In this document: in pieces, positions 15,038 through 23,189 of the stretch
Layout: every line of letters starts with the position of its first letter
How positions within the stretch are numbered: the first letter of the stretch is position 1
NCBI GenBank assembly: GCA_002360535.1
Contig: DEQR01000049.1
Coordinates: forward strand, 1-29,200
Length of the DNA: 29,200 nucleotides
DNA from: Thiobacillus sp. UBA3361
Lineage (GTDB): Bacteria > Pseudomonadota > Gammaproteobacteria > Burkholderiales > Thiobacillaceae
Direction of reading: 5' to 3'
The notes under the pieces: generated by a model
What the model was told of the DNA's origin: nothing
The model's input: the letters and a program-made list of their open reading frames with translations, nothing else
Databases searched by the model: none
Translations under genes and position numbers: made by a program

Positions 15038-16951
15038 CTACGCCCCGCCCAGCCGCCTCCACAACGTCGTCCTACTGATCCCCAGTCGCCGCGCGGCCTC
15101 GGTCCTGTCACCGCCGCATTCGGCCAGCACCCGGCGGATGTGGTCCCGCTCCGCTTCCCGGCCGGCATTCCTCAGTGGGCCTTGAGCGGCCCTGGCCTGC
15201 GAGTCGTCGCCCAGCTCGGGCATGACGGCGGCCAGGGTGGCGTCGTCCAGGCGGCCGTCGGGGGTAGCGGCGGCGAAGACGGCGGCGCGTTCCAGCAGGT
15301 TTTCCAGCTCCCGGATGTTGCCCGGCCAGGCATAGCCGGTCAGGCGCGGGAGCAGGGCGTCGAGCAGTTCGCCGTGCCGGTCCGCGGCACCGAGTCGGGT
15401 CACGGCGGCACGGGCGAAATGCTCCGCGAGGACGGGCAGGTCTTCCGGCCGATCGCGCAAGGGCGGGAGGCTCAGGGCCAGGATGTTGAGGCGGAAGAAC
15501 AGGTCGGCACGGAAGCGGCCCTCGGCGAGGGCCTGGCGCAGGTCGCGGTGGGTGGCGGCGATGACCCGCACATCGACCGGCGTCGGTTCGGTGGCGCCCA
15601 CCCGCAACACCTCCCGCTCCTGCAGCACGCGCAGCAGTTTGGCCTGCAAGGCCGGGGGCAGATCGCCGATCTCGTCCAGGAACAGGGTGCCGGTGTGGGC
15701 GGCCTCGACCAGGCCGGCCTTGCCGCCCTTGCGGGCGCCGGTGAAGGCGCCTTCCTCGTGGCCGAACAGCTCCGATTCCAGCAGGCTTTCCGCCACCGCG
15801 GCGCAGTTGATGGCCACGAAGGGCGCGGTGGCGCGGCGGCCGGCATTGTGGATGCCCTGGGCGAACAACTCCTTGCCGGTGCCGGATTCGCCGCTGATCA
15901 ATACCGTGGCCTCGACGGCGGCGTATTGCCGGGCGGCGGCCAGCGCGCGGGCCATGGCCGGGGTGCCGCCGAGGATGTCTTCCAGCCGGTGGCGGGCGGT
16001 GAACTGGCGCGGCCGCGCCTGGGTGCGAAGACTGCGGTCGGCGCGTTCGATGGCCACCGCCTCCCGTGCCGCCAGCACGGCGCCGGCGCACGCATCGCCC
16101 TCCGGGATGGGTACGCGGTTGGTCAGCCAGGCCCTGCCGTTCAGGACCACCACACGGTCGCGGTCGCCCTCGTCCGCGTCTCCTGCCAGCACACCGGCCA
16201 GCGACAGGGCCGGGTTGAGGTCGCCGAGCCGCCGGCCGAGTGCCTGTTCCTGGGCGATGCCCAGCAGGCGGGCGCCGGCCGGGTTCAGGGAGCGGATGCG
16301 GTCCTCCGCGTCCACTGCCACCACGGCCTGGTCCAGGGCCTTGAGGCCGGCGTCGAGCCAGGCCAGGCGCGCCTGTTCCAGGGCGGTCACGCGGGCGATG
16401 TCCAGGGCGTCGTCGAGGGCGCGGCGCAGGCCCTGGGGCGAGTAGAGGAACACCGCTTCCATGCCCATCTCGCGCGCCAGCCGGCAGACCATGCTGGAGC
16501 CGACCACCACCCTGAAGCCGCGCCCGGCCAGTTCGCGTACCCGAACCTCGGCGTCCTCCGGGGCGGTGTAGTAGCCCTGTTCAACCTCCACATTGAGCAG
16601 CGCCTTCACCTCCTCCAGCTCGGCGCGCACCGACTGGTATCCGAACAGGGCGATGCGGTTCGAGACCCGGCGCGCCTGTTGCAGGGCATGCAGGATGTCA
16701 AAGCCGGACACGCTGACCCGCACCACCGGCGCATCCAGATGCTCGCGCAGAAAGGCGCCGTTGGCGCCGGCGGCGATGAACACGTTGGCCTCGCCGGCCT
16801 GCCATAGCTGCCTGGCCTCGGAGACGGCGTCGTCGAACAGCCGATTGATGACCCGTACCTCGGCGCGGGCGGCGTATTCGGCCAGCACTTCGGGGAGGAA
16901 GCTCGCCAGGCTGAAGCCGAGCAGCCAGATCTTGGGTTTTGAAGGCGACAT
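15038..16951 (-). CDS. prpR: Propionate catabolism operon regulator PrpR (sigma-54 activator)
   Basis: A 637-residue enhancer-binding protein. The N-terminal PrpR_N sensor (about 1-185, IWLLGFSLASFLPEV at the start) binds the inducer, 2-methylcitrate in Salmonella. A PAS-like segment follows (about 195-290). The AAA+ domain has Walker A SGESGTGKE, the sigma-54 contact motif EGAFTGA and Walker B TLFLDEIGD. The C-terminus is a Fis-type helix-turn-helix (DRTEAARRLGISRTTLWRR). I chose the ATG at 16951 because the likely PrpR-binding repeat lies just upstream at 16966-16992; a GTG at 16996 would put that repeat inside the coding region. Divergent from prpBCD, which it should activate. Confidence 0.94.
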   Translation of the reverse strand: MSPSKPKIWLLGFSLASFLPEVLAEYAARAEVRVINRLFDDAVSEARQLWQAGEANVFIAAGANGAFLREHLDAPVVRVSVSGFDILHALQQARRVSNRIALFGYQSVRAELEEVKALLNVEVEQGYYTAPEDAEVRVRELAGRGFRVVVGSSMVCRLAREMGMEAVFLYSPQGLRRALDDALDIARVTALEQARLAWLDAGLKALDQAVVAVDAEDRIRSLNPAGARLLGIAQEQALGRRLGDLNPALSLAGVLAGDADEGDRDRVVVLNGRAWLTNRVPIPEGDACAGAVLAAREAVAIERADRSLRTQARPRQFTARHRLEDILGGTPAMARALAAARQYAAVEATVLISGESGTGKELFAQGIHNAGRRATAPFVAINCAAVAESLLESELFGHEEGAFTGARKGGKAGLVEAAHTGTLFLDEIGDLPPALQAKLLRVLQEREVLRVGATEPTPVDVRVIAATHRDLRQALAEGRFRADLFFRLNILALSLPPLRDRPEDLPVLAEHFARAAVTRLGAADRHGELLDALLPRLTGYAWPGNIRELENLLERAAVFAAATPDGRLDDATLAAVMPELGDDSQARAAQGPLRNAGREAERDHIRRVLAECGGDRTEAARRLGISRTTLWRRLGGA

Positions 16952-16965
16952 GGCGTTTAACCAGT

Positions 16966-16992
16966 GAAACAGTTTCGTCTCAGAATTGAAAC
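16966..16992. promoter_or_regulatory. Probable PrpR-binding upstream activating site
   Basis: GAAACAGTTTC (16966-16976) is an 11-base perfect inverted repeat, followed by a further half site TGAAAC at 16987-16992. It lies about 80 bases upstream of the -24 element of the prpB promoter and 15 bases before the prpR ATG. Its position is right for an enhancer and for autoregulation of prpR. GAAAC/GTTTC elements are what I recall for PrpR, but the match is not tested. Confidence 0.55.
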
Positions 16993-17025
16993 ACACTCCG
17001 CGACCCCAGGCCAGGAGTCCATGAA

Positions 17026-17038
17026 AATCAATCTCTTA
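17026..17038 (+). promoter_or_regulatory. IHF-binding site
   Basis: AATCAATCTCTTA fits the IHF consensus WATCAANNNNTTR at every defined position. It lies between the presumed PrpR site and the sigma-54 promoter, exactly where IHF bends DNA to bring an enhancer-bound activator to the polymerase. Confidence 0.65.
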
Positions 17039-17053
17039 TAGGTGTATCAGGGC

Positions 17054-17068
17054 TGGCATATTGCTTGC
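17054..17068 (+). promoter_or_regulatory. Sigma-54 (-24/-12) promoter of prpBCD
   Basis: TGGCATATTGCTTGC has the invariant GG and GC of RpoN promoters separated by ten bases and differs from the TGGCAC-N5-TTGC consensus at one position. Transcription should begin near 17080, giving a leader of about 113 bases before prpB. Confidence 0.8.
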
Positions 17069-17103
17069 TCATCATGGGATGGGAATTGCCCTTCCTTCGC
17101 AAA

Positions 17104-17139
17104 CCCTCCCCCCTGTGTGTTGGGAGGGCAATCTCCCAA
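17104..17139 (+). promoter_or_regulatory. Two mutually exclusive hairpins in the prpB leader
   Basis: CCCTCCC (17104-17110) can pair with GGGAGGG (17122-17128). TTGGGAG (17120-17126) can instead pair with CTCCCAA (17133-17139). The two stems share 17122-17126 and cannot form together. There is no T run after either, so a classical attenuator is not supported; the fold may be incidental or affect stability or translation. Confidence 0.35.
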
Positions 17140-17192
17140 CCTCCGCCGGTCTCATAATCCATCGTCAGAATAAGCACATCCAGGAGACGCCC

Positions 17193-18104
17193 ATGACCCA
17201 GTTATCCGCCGGTGCCCGCTTTCGTGCCGCCGTCGCCGCGGAGCGCCCCTTGCAGGTGATGGGCGCCATCAATGCCTACCACGCCATGATGGCCGAGCGG
17301 GTGGGCTACCGGGCCCTGTACATCTCCGGCGGCGGCGTGGCGGCCGGTTCCCTGGGCCTGCCGGACCTGGGCATCTCCACCCTGGACGACGTGCTCACCG
17401 ATGTGCGCCGCATCACCGACGCCACCGGCCTGCCGGTACTGGTCGATGTCGATACCGGCTTCGGCGGCGCCTTTAACATCGCCCGCACGGTGAAGAGCAT
17501 GATCAAGTTCGGTGCCGGCGCCATCCACATCGAGGACCAGGTGTTGGCCAAGCGCTGCGGCCACCGGCCGGGCAAGGCCATCGTGGCTCAAACCGAAATG
17601 GTGGACCGGATCAAGGCGGCGGTGGACGCCCGCACCGATCCGGATTTCGTCATCATGGCGCGCACCGACGCGCTGGCCGTGGAGGGGCTGCAAGCCGCCA
17701 TCGACCGCGCCCGCGCATGCGTGGAGGCGGGTGCGGACATGGTCTTCCCGGAGGCGATGACGGAGCTGGATATGTATCGCCGGTTCGCCGATGCGGTGGG
17801 CGTGCCCGTGCTGGCCAACATCACCGAGTTCGGCGCCACACCCCTGTACACCGTGGACGAGCTGCGGGGCGCCGGCGTGGGCCTGGTGCTCTATCCTTTG
17901 TCCGCCTTCCGGGCCATGAACCGGGCGGCCCTGAACGTGTACCAGGCCATCCGCCGGGACGGCACCCAGCAGCATGTGCTGGACACCATGCAGACCCGGG
18001 CCGAGTTGTATGAGCACCTGGGCTACCACGCCTACGAGCGGAAGCTGGACGAGCTGTTCGCCAAGGATGAGATGGAGTTCCCCCCTTTGGAAAAGAGGGG
18101 CTAG
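17193..18104 (+). CDS. prpB: 2-Methylisocitrate lyase
   Basis: Cleaves 2-methylisocitrate to pyruvate and succinate, the last step of the methylcitrate cycle. The 303-residue protein has the isocitrate lyase superfamily features: ISGGGVA near residue 46, metal-binding VDVDTGFGG, the catalytic loop KRCGHRPGK with its cysteine, and NITEFG. AGGAG lies 6 bases before the ATG. The last seven residues (PPLEKRG) and the stop codon come from an inserted palindromic repeat that begins at 18079; the conserved family core ends just before it, so function is probably unaffected. First gene of the sigma-54-driven operon. Confidence 0.95.
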   Translation: MTQLSAGARFRAAVAAERPLQVMGAINAYHAMMAERVGYRALYISGGGVAAGSLGLPDLGISTLDDVLTDVRRITDATGLPVLVDVDTGFGGAFNIARTVKSMIKFGAGAIHIEDQVLAKRCGHRPGKAIVAQTEMVDRIKAAVDARTDPDFVIMARTDALAVEGLQAAIDRARACVEAGADMVFPEAMTELDMYRRFADAVGVPVLANITEFGATPLYTVDELRGAGVGLVLYPLSAFRAMNRAALNVYQAIRRDGTQQHVLDTMQTRAELYEHLGYHAYERKLDELFAKDEMEFPPLEKRG

Positions 18105-18176
18105 GGGGGATTTGATGGCACGTCCCGTAGCCATCGCCGCTGGAATCCCCCTCGATCCCCCTTTATGAAAGGGGGA
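18079..18176. repeat. MITE-like palindrome at the end of prpB
   Basis: A 98-base element with long imperfect inverted arms. The left arm (18079-18113) starts TCCCCCCTTT and ends GGGGGGATTT. The right arm (18144-18176) starts AATCCCCCTCGATCCCCC and ends AAAGGGGGA. The centre is GATGGCACGTCCCG... and codes for nothing obvious. It fills the prpB-prpC gap and overlaps the prpB 3' end. Related C-run palindromes are common in Proteobacteria, but the family name is not known to me. Confidence 0.75.
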
Positions 18177-18204
18177 CGACAAGCAGCATGAACTGGAGAC
18201 CGCC

Positions 18205-19356
18205 ATGACCGAGACCGCCACCGAAAAGCCCCGGAAGAAGTCCGTCGCCCTCTCCGGCGTGAATGCCGGCACCACGGCGGTGTGCACCGTCGGCCACAGC
18301 GGCAACGACCTGCACTATCGCGGCTACGACATCCTGGAACTGGCCGAGAAGTCCACCTTCGAGGAGGTGGCCTGGCTGCTGATCCACGGTGAGCTGCCCA
18401 GCCGGAAGCAACTGGATGACTACAAGCGGAAGCTCGCCGGCCTGCGCGGCCTGCCCGCTGCCCTGAAGACGGTGCTAGAACAGATCCCCGCCGATGCCCA
18501 CCCCATGGACGTGATGCGCACCGGCTGCTCCATGCTCGGCACCCTCGAGCGCGAGGCGCACGGTCATCCCGTCGAGGGCGCGCGCGACCTGGCCGACCGG
18601 CTGATCGCCTGCTTCGGCTCCATGCTGCTGTACTGGTGGCATTACAGCCAGACCGGTCGCCGGGTGGAACTGGAAACCGACGACGACACCGTGGCCGGCC
18701 ACTTCCTGCACGTGCTGCACGGCAGGAGGCCGGACGAGCTGACCCGCCGGGCACTGGATGTGTCGCTGATCCTCTACGCCGAGCACGAATTCAACGCCTC
18801 CACCTTCACCGCCCGGGTCATCTCCGGCACCCTGTCCGACTTCTACTCCTGCATCACCGGCGCCATCGGCGCGCTGCGCGGGCCGAAGCACGGCGGCGCC
18901 AACGAAGCGGCCATGGAGATCATCGCCCGTTATTCCAGCCCGGACGAGGCCGAGGCGGACATCCGCCGGCGCGTCGCCAACAAGGAGATCGTCATCGGCT
19001 TCGGTCACCCGGTGTACACCCTCTCTGACCCGCGCAACGTCGCCATCAAGGCGGTGTCCCGGCGGCTGTGCGAGGCGGGTGGCAACATGAATCTGTTCCA
19101 CATCTCCGACCGCATCGAATCGGTGATGTGGGAGATCAAGCGGATGTTCCCCAACCTGGACTGGTACAGCGCCTCCAGCTACCACCTGATGGGCGTGCCC
19201 ACCCCCATGTTCACCCCCATCTTCGTCATCTCCCGCACCACCGGCTGGGCGGCCCACATCATCGAACAGCGCATCGACAACAAGATCATCCGCCCCAACG
19301 CGGAATATGTGGGGCCGGAGGAGCGGGCCTACGTGCCGATCGAGGAAAGGGGATGA
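18205..19356 (+). CDS. prpC: 2-Methylcitrate synthase
   Basis: Condenses propionyl-CoA with oxaloacetate to 2-methylcitrate. The 383-residue protein has the citrate synthase fold signatures GPKHGGANEAAME (about 228-240, catalytic His), GFGHPVYTLSDPRN (about 264-277, catalytic His) and a C-terminal Asp/Arg region (TPMFTPIFVISRTTGWAAHIIEQR). The short N-terminus and length match the 2-methylcitrate synthase branch rather than the longer type II citrate synthase. GGAG stands six bases before the ATG. Second gene of the prp operon, preceded and followed by palindromic repeats. Confidence 0.95.
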   Translation: MTETATEKPRKKSVALSGVNAGTTAVCTVGHSGNDLHYRGYDILELAEKSTFEEVAWLLIHGELPSRKQLDDYKRKLAGLRGLPAALKTVLEQIPADAHPMDVMRTGCSMLGTLEREAHGHPVEGARDLADRLIACFGSMLLYWWHYSQTGRRVELETDDDTVAGHFLHVLHGRRPDELTRRALDVSLILYAEHEFNASTFTARVISGTLSDFYSCITGAIGALRGPKHGGANEAAMEIIARYSSPDEAEADIRRRVANKEIVIGFGHPVYTLSDPRNVAIKAVSRRLCEAGGNMNLFHISDRIESVMWEIKRMFPNLDWYSASSYHLMGVPTPMFTPIFVISRTTGWAAHIIEQRIDNKIIRPNAEYVGPEERAYVPIEERG

Positions 19357-19362
19357 ATACCC

Positions 19363-19434
19363 GTAGGGTGGGTTAGCGCAGCGTAACCCACCGATGTTCC
19401 GGCGGGTTACGGCCTTCGGCCTAACCCACCCTAC
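19363..19434. repeat. REP-like palindrome between prpC and prpD
   Basis: A 72-base palindrome: the left arm begins GTAGGGTGGGTTAG and the right arm ends CTAACCCACCCTAC. Inner arms GTAACCCACC and GGCGGGTTACGG also pair. A small hairpin GGCCTTCGGCC lies in the right arm. It occupies nearly the whole prpC-prpD gap. It is a different family from the GTAGGGCGG copies at 12728 and 14290. Confidence 0.85.
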
Positions 19435-19456
19435 AAGCCGTCTCAGAAAGGAACCC

Positions 19457-20899
19457 ATGTCCAGCCCCATCTCCAACGTCCGCCCCGAACCCGATCAGGT
19501 GCTGGCGGACATCGCCGATTACGTCATCAACTACCAGGTCACCTCCGACGAGGCCTACGACACCGCCCGCTATTGCCTGATGGACACCATCGGCTGCGGC
19601 CTGGAGGCCCTGTCCTACCCGGCCTGCACCAAGCTGCTGGGGCCCATCGTCCCCGGCACCATCGTGCCCAACGGCGCCAAGGTGTTCGGCACCCAATTCC
19701 AGCTCGACCCGGTGAAGGCCGCCTTCGACATCGGCGCCCTGGTGCGCTGGCTGGACTTCAACGACACCTGGCTGGCCGCCGAGTGGGGCCACCCTTCGGA
19801 CAACCTGGGCGGCATCCTGGCCACCGCCGACTGGCTGTCCCGCACCCGGCTGGCCGAGGGCAAGGCGCCCCTGACCATGGAGGACGTGCTCACGGCCATG
19901 ATCAAGGCCCACGAGATCCAGGGCGTGCTGGCCCTGGAGAACAGCTTCAACCGGGTGGGCCTGGATCACGTCATCCTGGTGAAGGTGGCCTCCGCCGCCG
20001 TGGTCGCGCACATGCTGGGCTGCACCCGGGACGAGATCATCAACGCCGTCTCCCACGCCTGGATCGACGGCCAGTCCCTGCGCACCTACCGTCACGCCCC
20101 CAACACCGGCTCGCGCAAGTCCTGGGCCGCCGGCGACGCCACCAGCCGCGCCGTGCGCCTGGCGCTGATGTGCCAGAAGGGGGAGATGGGTTACCCCGGC
20201 GCCCTGACCGCCAAGACCTGGGGCTTCTACGACGTCAGCTTCAAGGGCAATGCCTTCAAGTTCCAGCGCCCCTACGGCAGCTACGTCATGGAGCAGATCC
20301 TGTTCAAGATCAGCTTCCCCGCCGAGTTCCACGCCCAGACGGCGGTGGAATGCGCCTTCCAGCTGCATCCCCAGGTGAAGGACCGGCTCGACCAGATCGA
20401 GCGCATCGTCATCACCACCCACGAGTCCGCCATCCGCATCATCGACAAGAAGGGCCCCCTGCATAACCCGGCGGACCGGGACCACTGCATCCAGTACATG
20501 GCCGCCGTCGGCCTGATCCAGGGCAGCCTGACCGCCGCCGACTACGAGGACGCGGCCGCCGCCGACCCGCGCATCGACGCCCTGCGGGACCGGATGGAAT
20601 GCGTCGAGAACAAGCAGTACAGCCTCGACTACCACGACCCGGAGAAGCGCTCCATCGCCAACGCCATCCAGGTGTTCTTCAAGGACGGCACGGCCACCCA
20701 GCAGGTGGCGGTGGAATACCCCATCGGCCACCGCCGCCGCCGCGCCGAGGGCATCCCTGAGTTGATCCGCAAGTACAAGGTCAACCTGGCGCGGCGCTTC
20801 CCCGCCAAGCAGCAGGCCGCCATCCTGGAACTGTGCATGGACCGGGCGCGGCTGGAGGCCACGCCGGTGAATGCGTTCAACGACTTGTTCGTGATCTGA
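19457..20899 (+). CDS. prpD: 2-Methylcitrate dehydratase
   Basis: Dehydrates 2-methylcitrate to 2-methylaconitate, which an aconitase then hydrates to 2-methylisocitrate for PrpB. The 480-residue length and motifs (YCLMDTIGCGLEAL near residue 36, LDFNDTWLAAEWGHPSDN near 100, YPGALTAKTWGFYD near 245) fit the MmgE/PrpD family and the cofactor-free PrpD rather than the AcnD/PrpF pair, neither of which is in the window. AAAGGAA precedes the ATG. Last gene of the operon; no terminator in the plus direction is evident. An aconitase and a propionyl-CoA synthetase must be encoded elsewhere. Confidence 0.95.
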   Translation: MSSPISNVRPEPDQVLADIADYVINYQVTSDEAYDTARYCLMDTIGCGLEALSYPACTKLLGPIVPGTIVPNGAKVFGTQFQLDPVKAAFDIGALVRWLDFNDTWLAAEWGHPSDNLGGILATADWLSRTRLAEGKAPLTMEDVLTAMIKAHEIQGVLALENSFNRVGLDHVILVKVASAAVVAHMLGCTRDEIINAVSHAWIDGQSLRTYRHAPNTGSRKSWAAGDATSRAVRLALMCQKGEMGYPGALTAKTWGFYDVSFKGNAFKFQRPYGSYVMEQILFKISFPAEFHAQTAVECAFQLHPQVKDRLDQIERIVITTHESAIRIIDKKGPLHNPADRDHCIQYMAAVGLIQGSLTAADYEDAAAADPRIDALRDRMECVENKQYSLDYHDPEKRSIANAIQVFFKDGTATQQVAVEYPIGHRRRRAEGIPELIRKYKVNLARRFPAKQQAAILELCMDRARLEATPVNAFNDLFVI

Positions 20900-20909
20900 T
20901 GGCGTCGGC

Positions 20910-20946
20910 AAAAAAATGGCGCCTGTCCGCAAGGGAAGGGCGCCAT
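20910..20946 (-). terminator. Terminator of the lipoprotein cytochrome gene
   Basis: On the minus strand an 8-bp stem (ATGGCGCC at 20946-20939 with GGCGCCAT at 20923-20916) is followed by a run of seven T (20916-20910). It lies 33 bases after the stop of the cytochrome gene, and between it and the convergent prpD. Confidence 0.85.
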
Positions 20947-20978
20947 GCACCGGTGCGCGAAGCACCGGGGAAGGAGAC

Positions 20979-21416
20979 TTACTCGCCGATGTAGGTGGCC
21001 AGGGCGTCGATCTGGGCGTCGGTGAGGGTCTTGGCGGTGGCCGCCATGACGGCGGTCTGGGCGCCCATCTGTTTGCTGGCGCGGTAATCCGCCACCTTGG
21101 CCTTGATGTCGGCCACCTTCAGACCGGCCAGTTTCGGGTTCTTGCCCACGCCTTCGCCCATCTGGCCGTGGCAGGAGGTGCACTTGGCGGCGTAGAGGGC
21201 GTGGCCGTCCTCTGCCACGCCATCAGCGGCCGGCGCAGCGTGCTCAGGGGTGAGACCTTCCACATGGCCCGCCACGCCTTCTTCGGGCGCCATGGGCACG
21301 GGCGGCGCCACTGACTCCGCAGGGGCTTCCGCCGGAGCCTCGGGGGCTTTCTTCTCGCCACAGGCGACGAGGGAGGCGGAGAGCAGGAGCGCCAACAGCA
21401 ATTGTGATGTCTTCAT
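20979..21416 (-). CDS. Lipoprotein c-type cytochrome
   Basis: A 145-residue monoheme cytochrome c anchored by lipid. The lipobox ends at C19 (LLSASLVAC), followed by GEKKAPEAPAEAPAES, a Pro/Ala-rich tether to about residue 65. The heme motif is CTSCH at 79-83, and M124 in QTAVMAATAKTLTDAQ is the likely sixth ligand. The fold resembles small c-551/c-553 domains. I chose the ATG at 21416 as it begins the signal peptide; a longer frame to 21515 has no such signal. The partner is unknown; it sits between the prp operon and an MBL-fold gene without shared transcription. Confidence 0.9.
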   Translation of the reverse strand: MKTSQLLLALLLSASLVACGEKKAPEAPAEAPAESVAPPVPMAPEEGVAGHVEGLTPEHAAPAADGVAEDGHALYAAKCTSCHGQMGEGVGKNPKLAGLKVADIKAKVADYRASKQMGAQTAVMAATAKTLTDAQIDALATYIGE

Positions 21417-21587
21417 GGTTTTCCTGTGGTTAAAAGTATGTGGTTGATAAATAGAAAGACAGCGGGAGAGGGCACTCGATCGTCGCAAATTTTGCAGGTG
21501 ATTATTGACGGCCATGATCTCACCGGCGGCTGGAACCTAAACAGAATAACAAAATATTTATGCAAATGTTATTGTCGGCGGGCTGTT

Positions 21588-22562
21588 TCAGCGGCCCTGT
21601 TCCGCGCCGCCGCGGGCCGTTCGGTCCAGCCATACCGCCAGACCCTGGCAGTTGAGTTCCAGGTCGTTCTCCAGCAGGGTGAATATCCTGTCTTCCACCA
21701 GGGTGCAGCCATGCGCCCGCAGTTGTTCCAGCAGCAGACGTCCCATGTTCGATTTCATCCGCGCGTGCCGTTCGGGGCCGCTGCCGCCCGCCGAATTGGC
21801 CAGCTCGACGAACGCGTCCAGCAGCCGGTGCAGATCGTCGGCCAGAGGTGTGAGGCCGGTGACGCGGCCGAAATGGGTCAGATACGCGGCCTCCGGCTCC
21901 AGGCCCATGAGGCGGTCCAGGGTGGCATGCATGGCGTCGGGCTCGAACTGCACCGGCGTGGTGGTGGGGAAGATGAAGGGCCGGCCCCGCACGTCGAACT
22001 CCCGGTAGGACAGGCCGAAGCTGTCGCCGGTAAAGATGCCCCGGCTGGCCTCGTCCCAGACGCAGAAGTGGTGACGGGCGTGGCCGGGCGTGTCCAGGAA
22101 GGTGAGGGTGCGGCCGCGGAAGTCCAGGCCGTAGCCGTCCGGCGCCTCGATGACCCGCTCAGCCGGCGCCGGCACGATGTCGCCGTACAACTCGTGAAAG
22201 CGTTCCTCGCCATAGACGGCGATGGACCCGGCGATCAGTTTTCCCGGATCGATCATGTGCCGGGCACCCTTGGGATGCGCCACCAGCCGGGCATTGGGGC
22301 AGGCCTGAAGCAGCGCCCCGGCGCCGCCGGCGTGGTCCAGGTGCACGTGGGTGACGATGACCAGGTCCAGGTGTTCCGGGCCCAGCCCGAGCCGTTCCAG
22401 CGCGGCCAGTACGAGGGGCGCGGAGCGCTGCGTGCCGGTGTCGATGATGGCCGCGCGGCCGTCCTGGATCAGCAAATGCATGGCGGCCAGACCCGGCCGG
22501 ACATAGTCCGCGTCCACGGCGTGGATGCCGTGTCCGTAGTCGATAAGGATGGGAGAGGGCAT
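21588..22562 (-). CDS. MBL-fold metallo-hydrolase
   Basis: A 324-residue protein of the metallo-beta-lactamase fold. The metal site motif THVHLDHAGG is at about residue 79-88, with IDTGTQRS before it and DTPGHARHH, then FTGDSFG, supplying further ligands. The first 210 residues are the hydrolase domain and the rest is helical. The substrate is unknown; the overall form (activity toward thioesters or glutathione adducts is known in relatives) does not decide it. I chose the ATG at 22562, just before PSPILIDYG; longer frames run into the divergent gene's start. Monocistronic. Confidence 0.85.
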   Translation of the reverse strand: MPSPILIDYGHGIHAVDADYVRPGLAAMHLLIQDGRAAIIDTGTQRSAPLVLAALERLGLGPEHLDLVIVTHVHLDHAGGAGALLQACPNARLVAHPKGARHMIDPGKLIAGSIAVYGEERFHELYGDIVPAPAERVIEAPDGYGLDFRGRTLTFLDTPGHARHHFCVWDEASRGIFTGDSFGLSYREFDVRGRPFIFPTTTPVQFEPDAMHATLDRLMGLEPEAAYLTHFGRVTGLTPLADDLHRLLDAFVELANSAGGSGPERHARMKSNMGRLLLEQLRAHGCTLVEDRIFTLLENDLELNCQGLAVWLDRTARGGAEQGR

Positions 22563-22683
22563 GGTCGGTGTGCGGGTGAGCGTGCCGGGGAAGATGTGCA
22601 AGCCTACCCGAGGCCGGGTCGCCGCGGAAAGCCGGCGCGGGTCTGGTGGATAATGTGCGCCCATTGTCTTCGAGGATGCCGCC

Positions 22684-23142
22684 ATGCTGATCGCCAAACT
22701 ACTGCACGTGCTGTCCACCGTCCTGTGGGTGGGGGGCATGTTCTTCGCCCACCAATGCCTGCGGCCGGCGGTGCTGGCCCAACTCGATCAGCCGCCCCTG
22801 CGTCTGAAGCTATGGAACGCGGTGTTCGGGCGCTTTTTTCCCTGGGTGTGGGTGTCGGTGATCCTGCTGCTGGTCACGGGCCAGTGGATGGTGTTGCAGA
22901 TGGGCGGCATGGCCGGCCTGCCCGTGCATCTGCACGTGATGACCGGCATCGGCTACGTCATGGCCGCCATCTTTGCCTACATCTATTTCGTGCCCTACGG
23001 CCGGCTGCGCCGGGCGGTGGCCGCGGAGGACTGGCCGGCGGGCAAGGCGGCCTTGGACCGCATCCGCGGCCTGGTGGGCACCAACCTGGTGCTGGGCGTG
23101 GTCAACGTCTGCCTGGTGTTCCTGCTGCCGTTGCTGGGATGA
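22684..23142 (+). CDS. CopD-like integral membrane protein
   Basis: A 152-residue protein with four predicted membrane helices (about 2-22, 52-72, 82-104, 128-150). The first helix has the pattern HVLSTVLWVGGMFF, with a histidine that could bind metal or heme. This matches small CopD-family proteins of Proteobacteria, which may take part in copper handling or resemble a heme-binding subunit; the function is not established. It is divergent from the MBL-fold gene and convergent with the gcvR-like gene. Confidence 0.75.
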   Translation: MLIAKLLHVLSTVLWVGGMFFAHQCLRPAVLAQLDQPPLRLKLWNAVFGRFFPWVWVSVILLLVTGQWMVLQMGGMAGLPVHLHVMTGIGYVMAAIFAYIYFVPYGRLRRAVAAEDWPAGKAALDRIRGLVGTNLVLGVVNVCLVFLLPLLG

Positions 23143-23170
23143 CGGGCCGCCGGCGGCTGCCGGATCGTCT

Positions 23171-23189
23171 AAGTCCGACAGGCGCCTAG
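23171..23189. repeat. Solo end of the CTAG-bounded palindromic element
   Basis: AAGTCCGACAGGCGCCTAG matches the right terminal repeat of the element at 27392-27560 at 17 of 19 positions, and weaker similarity continues inward to about 23155. The outer CTAG (23186-23189) is directly followed by a second CTAG that contains the stop codon of the gcvR-like gene on the minus strand. Confidence 0.7.

Noticed and set aside
16981..16996. GTTTCAAT on the minus strand before prpR, identical to the start of the CRISPR repeat
   Set aside because: Only eight bases match and the rest of the repeat is absent; it is better explained as part of the GAAAC/GTTTC regulatory repeats.
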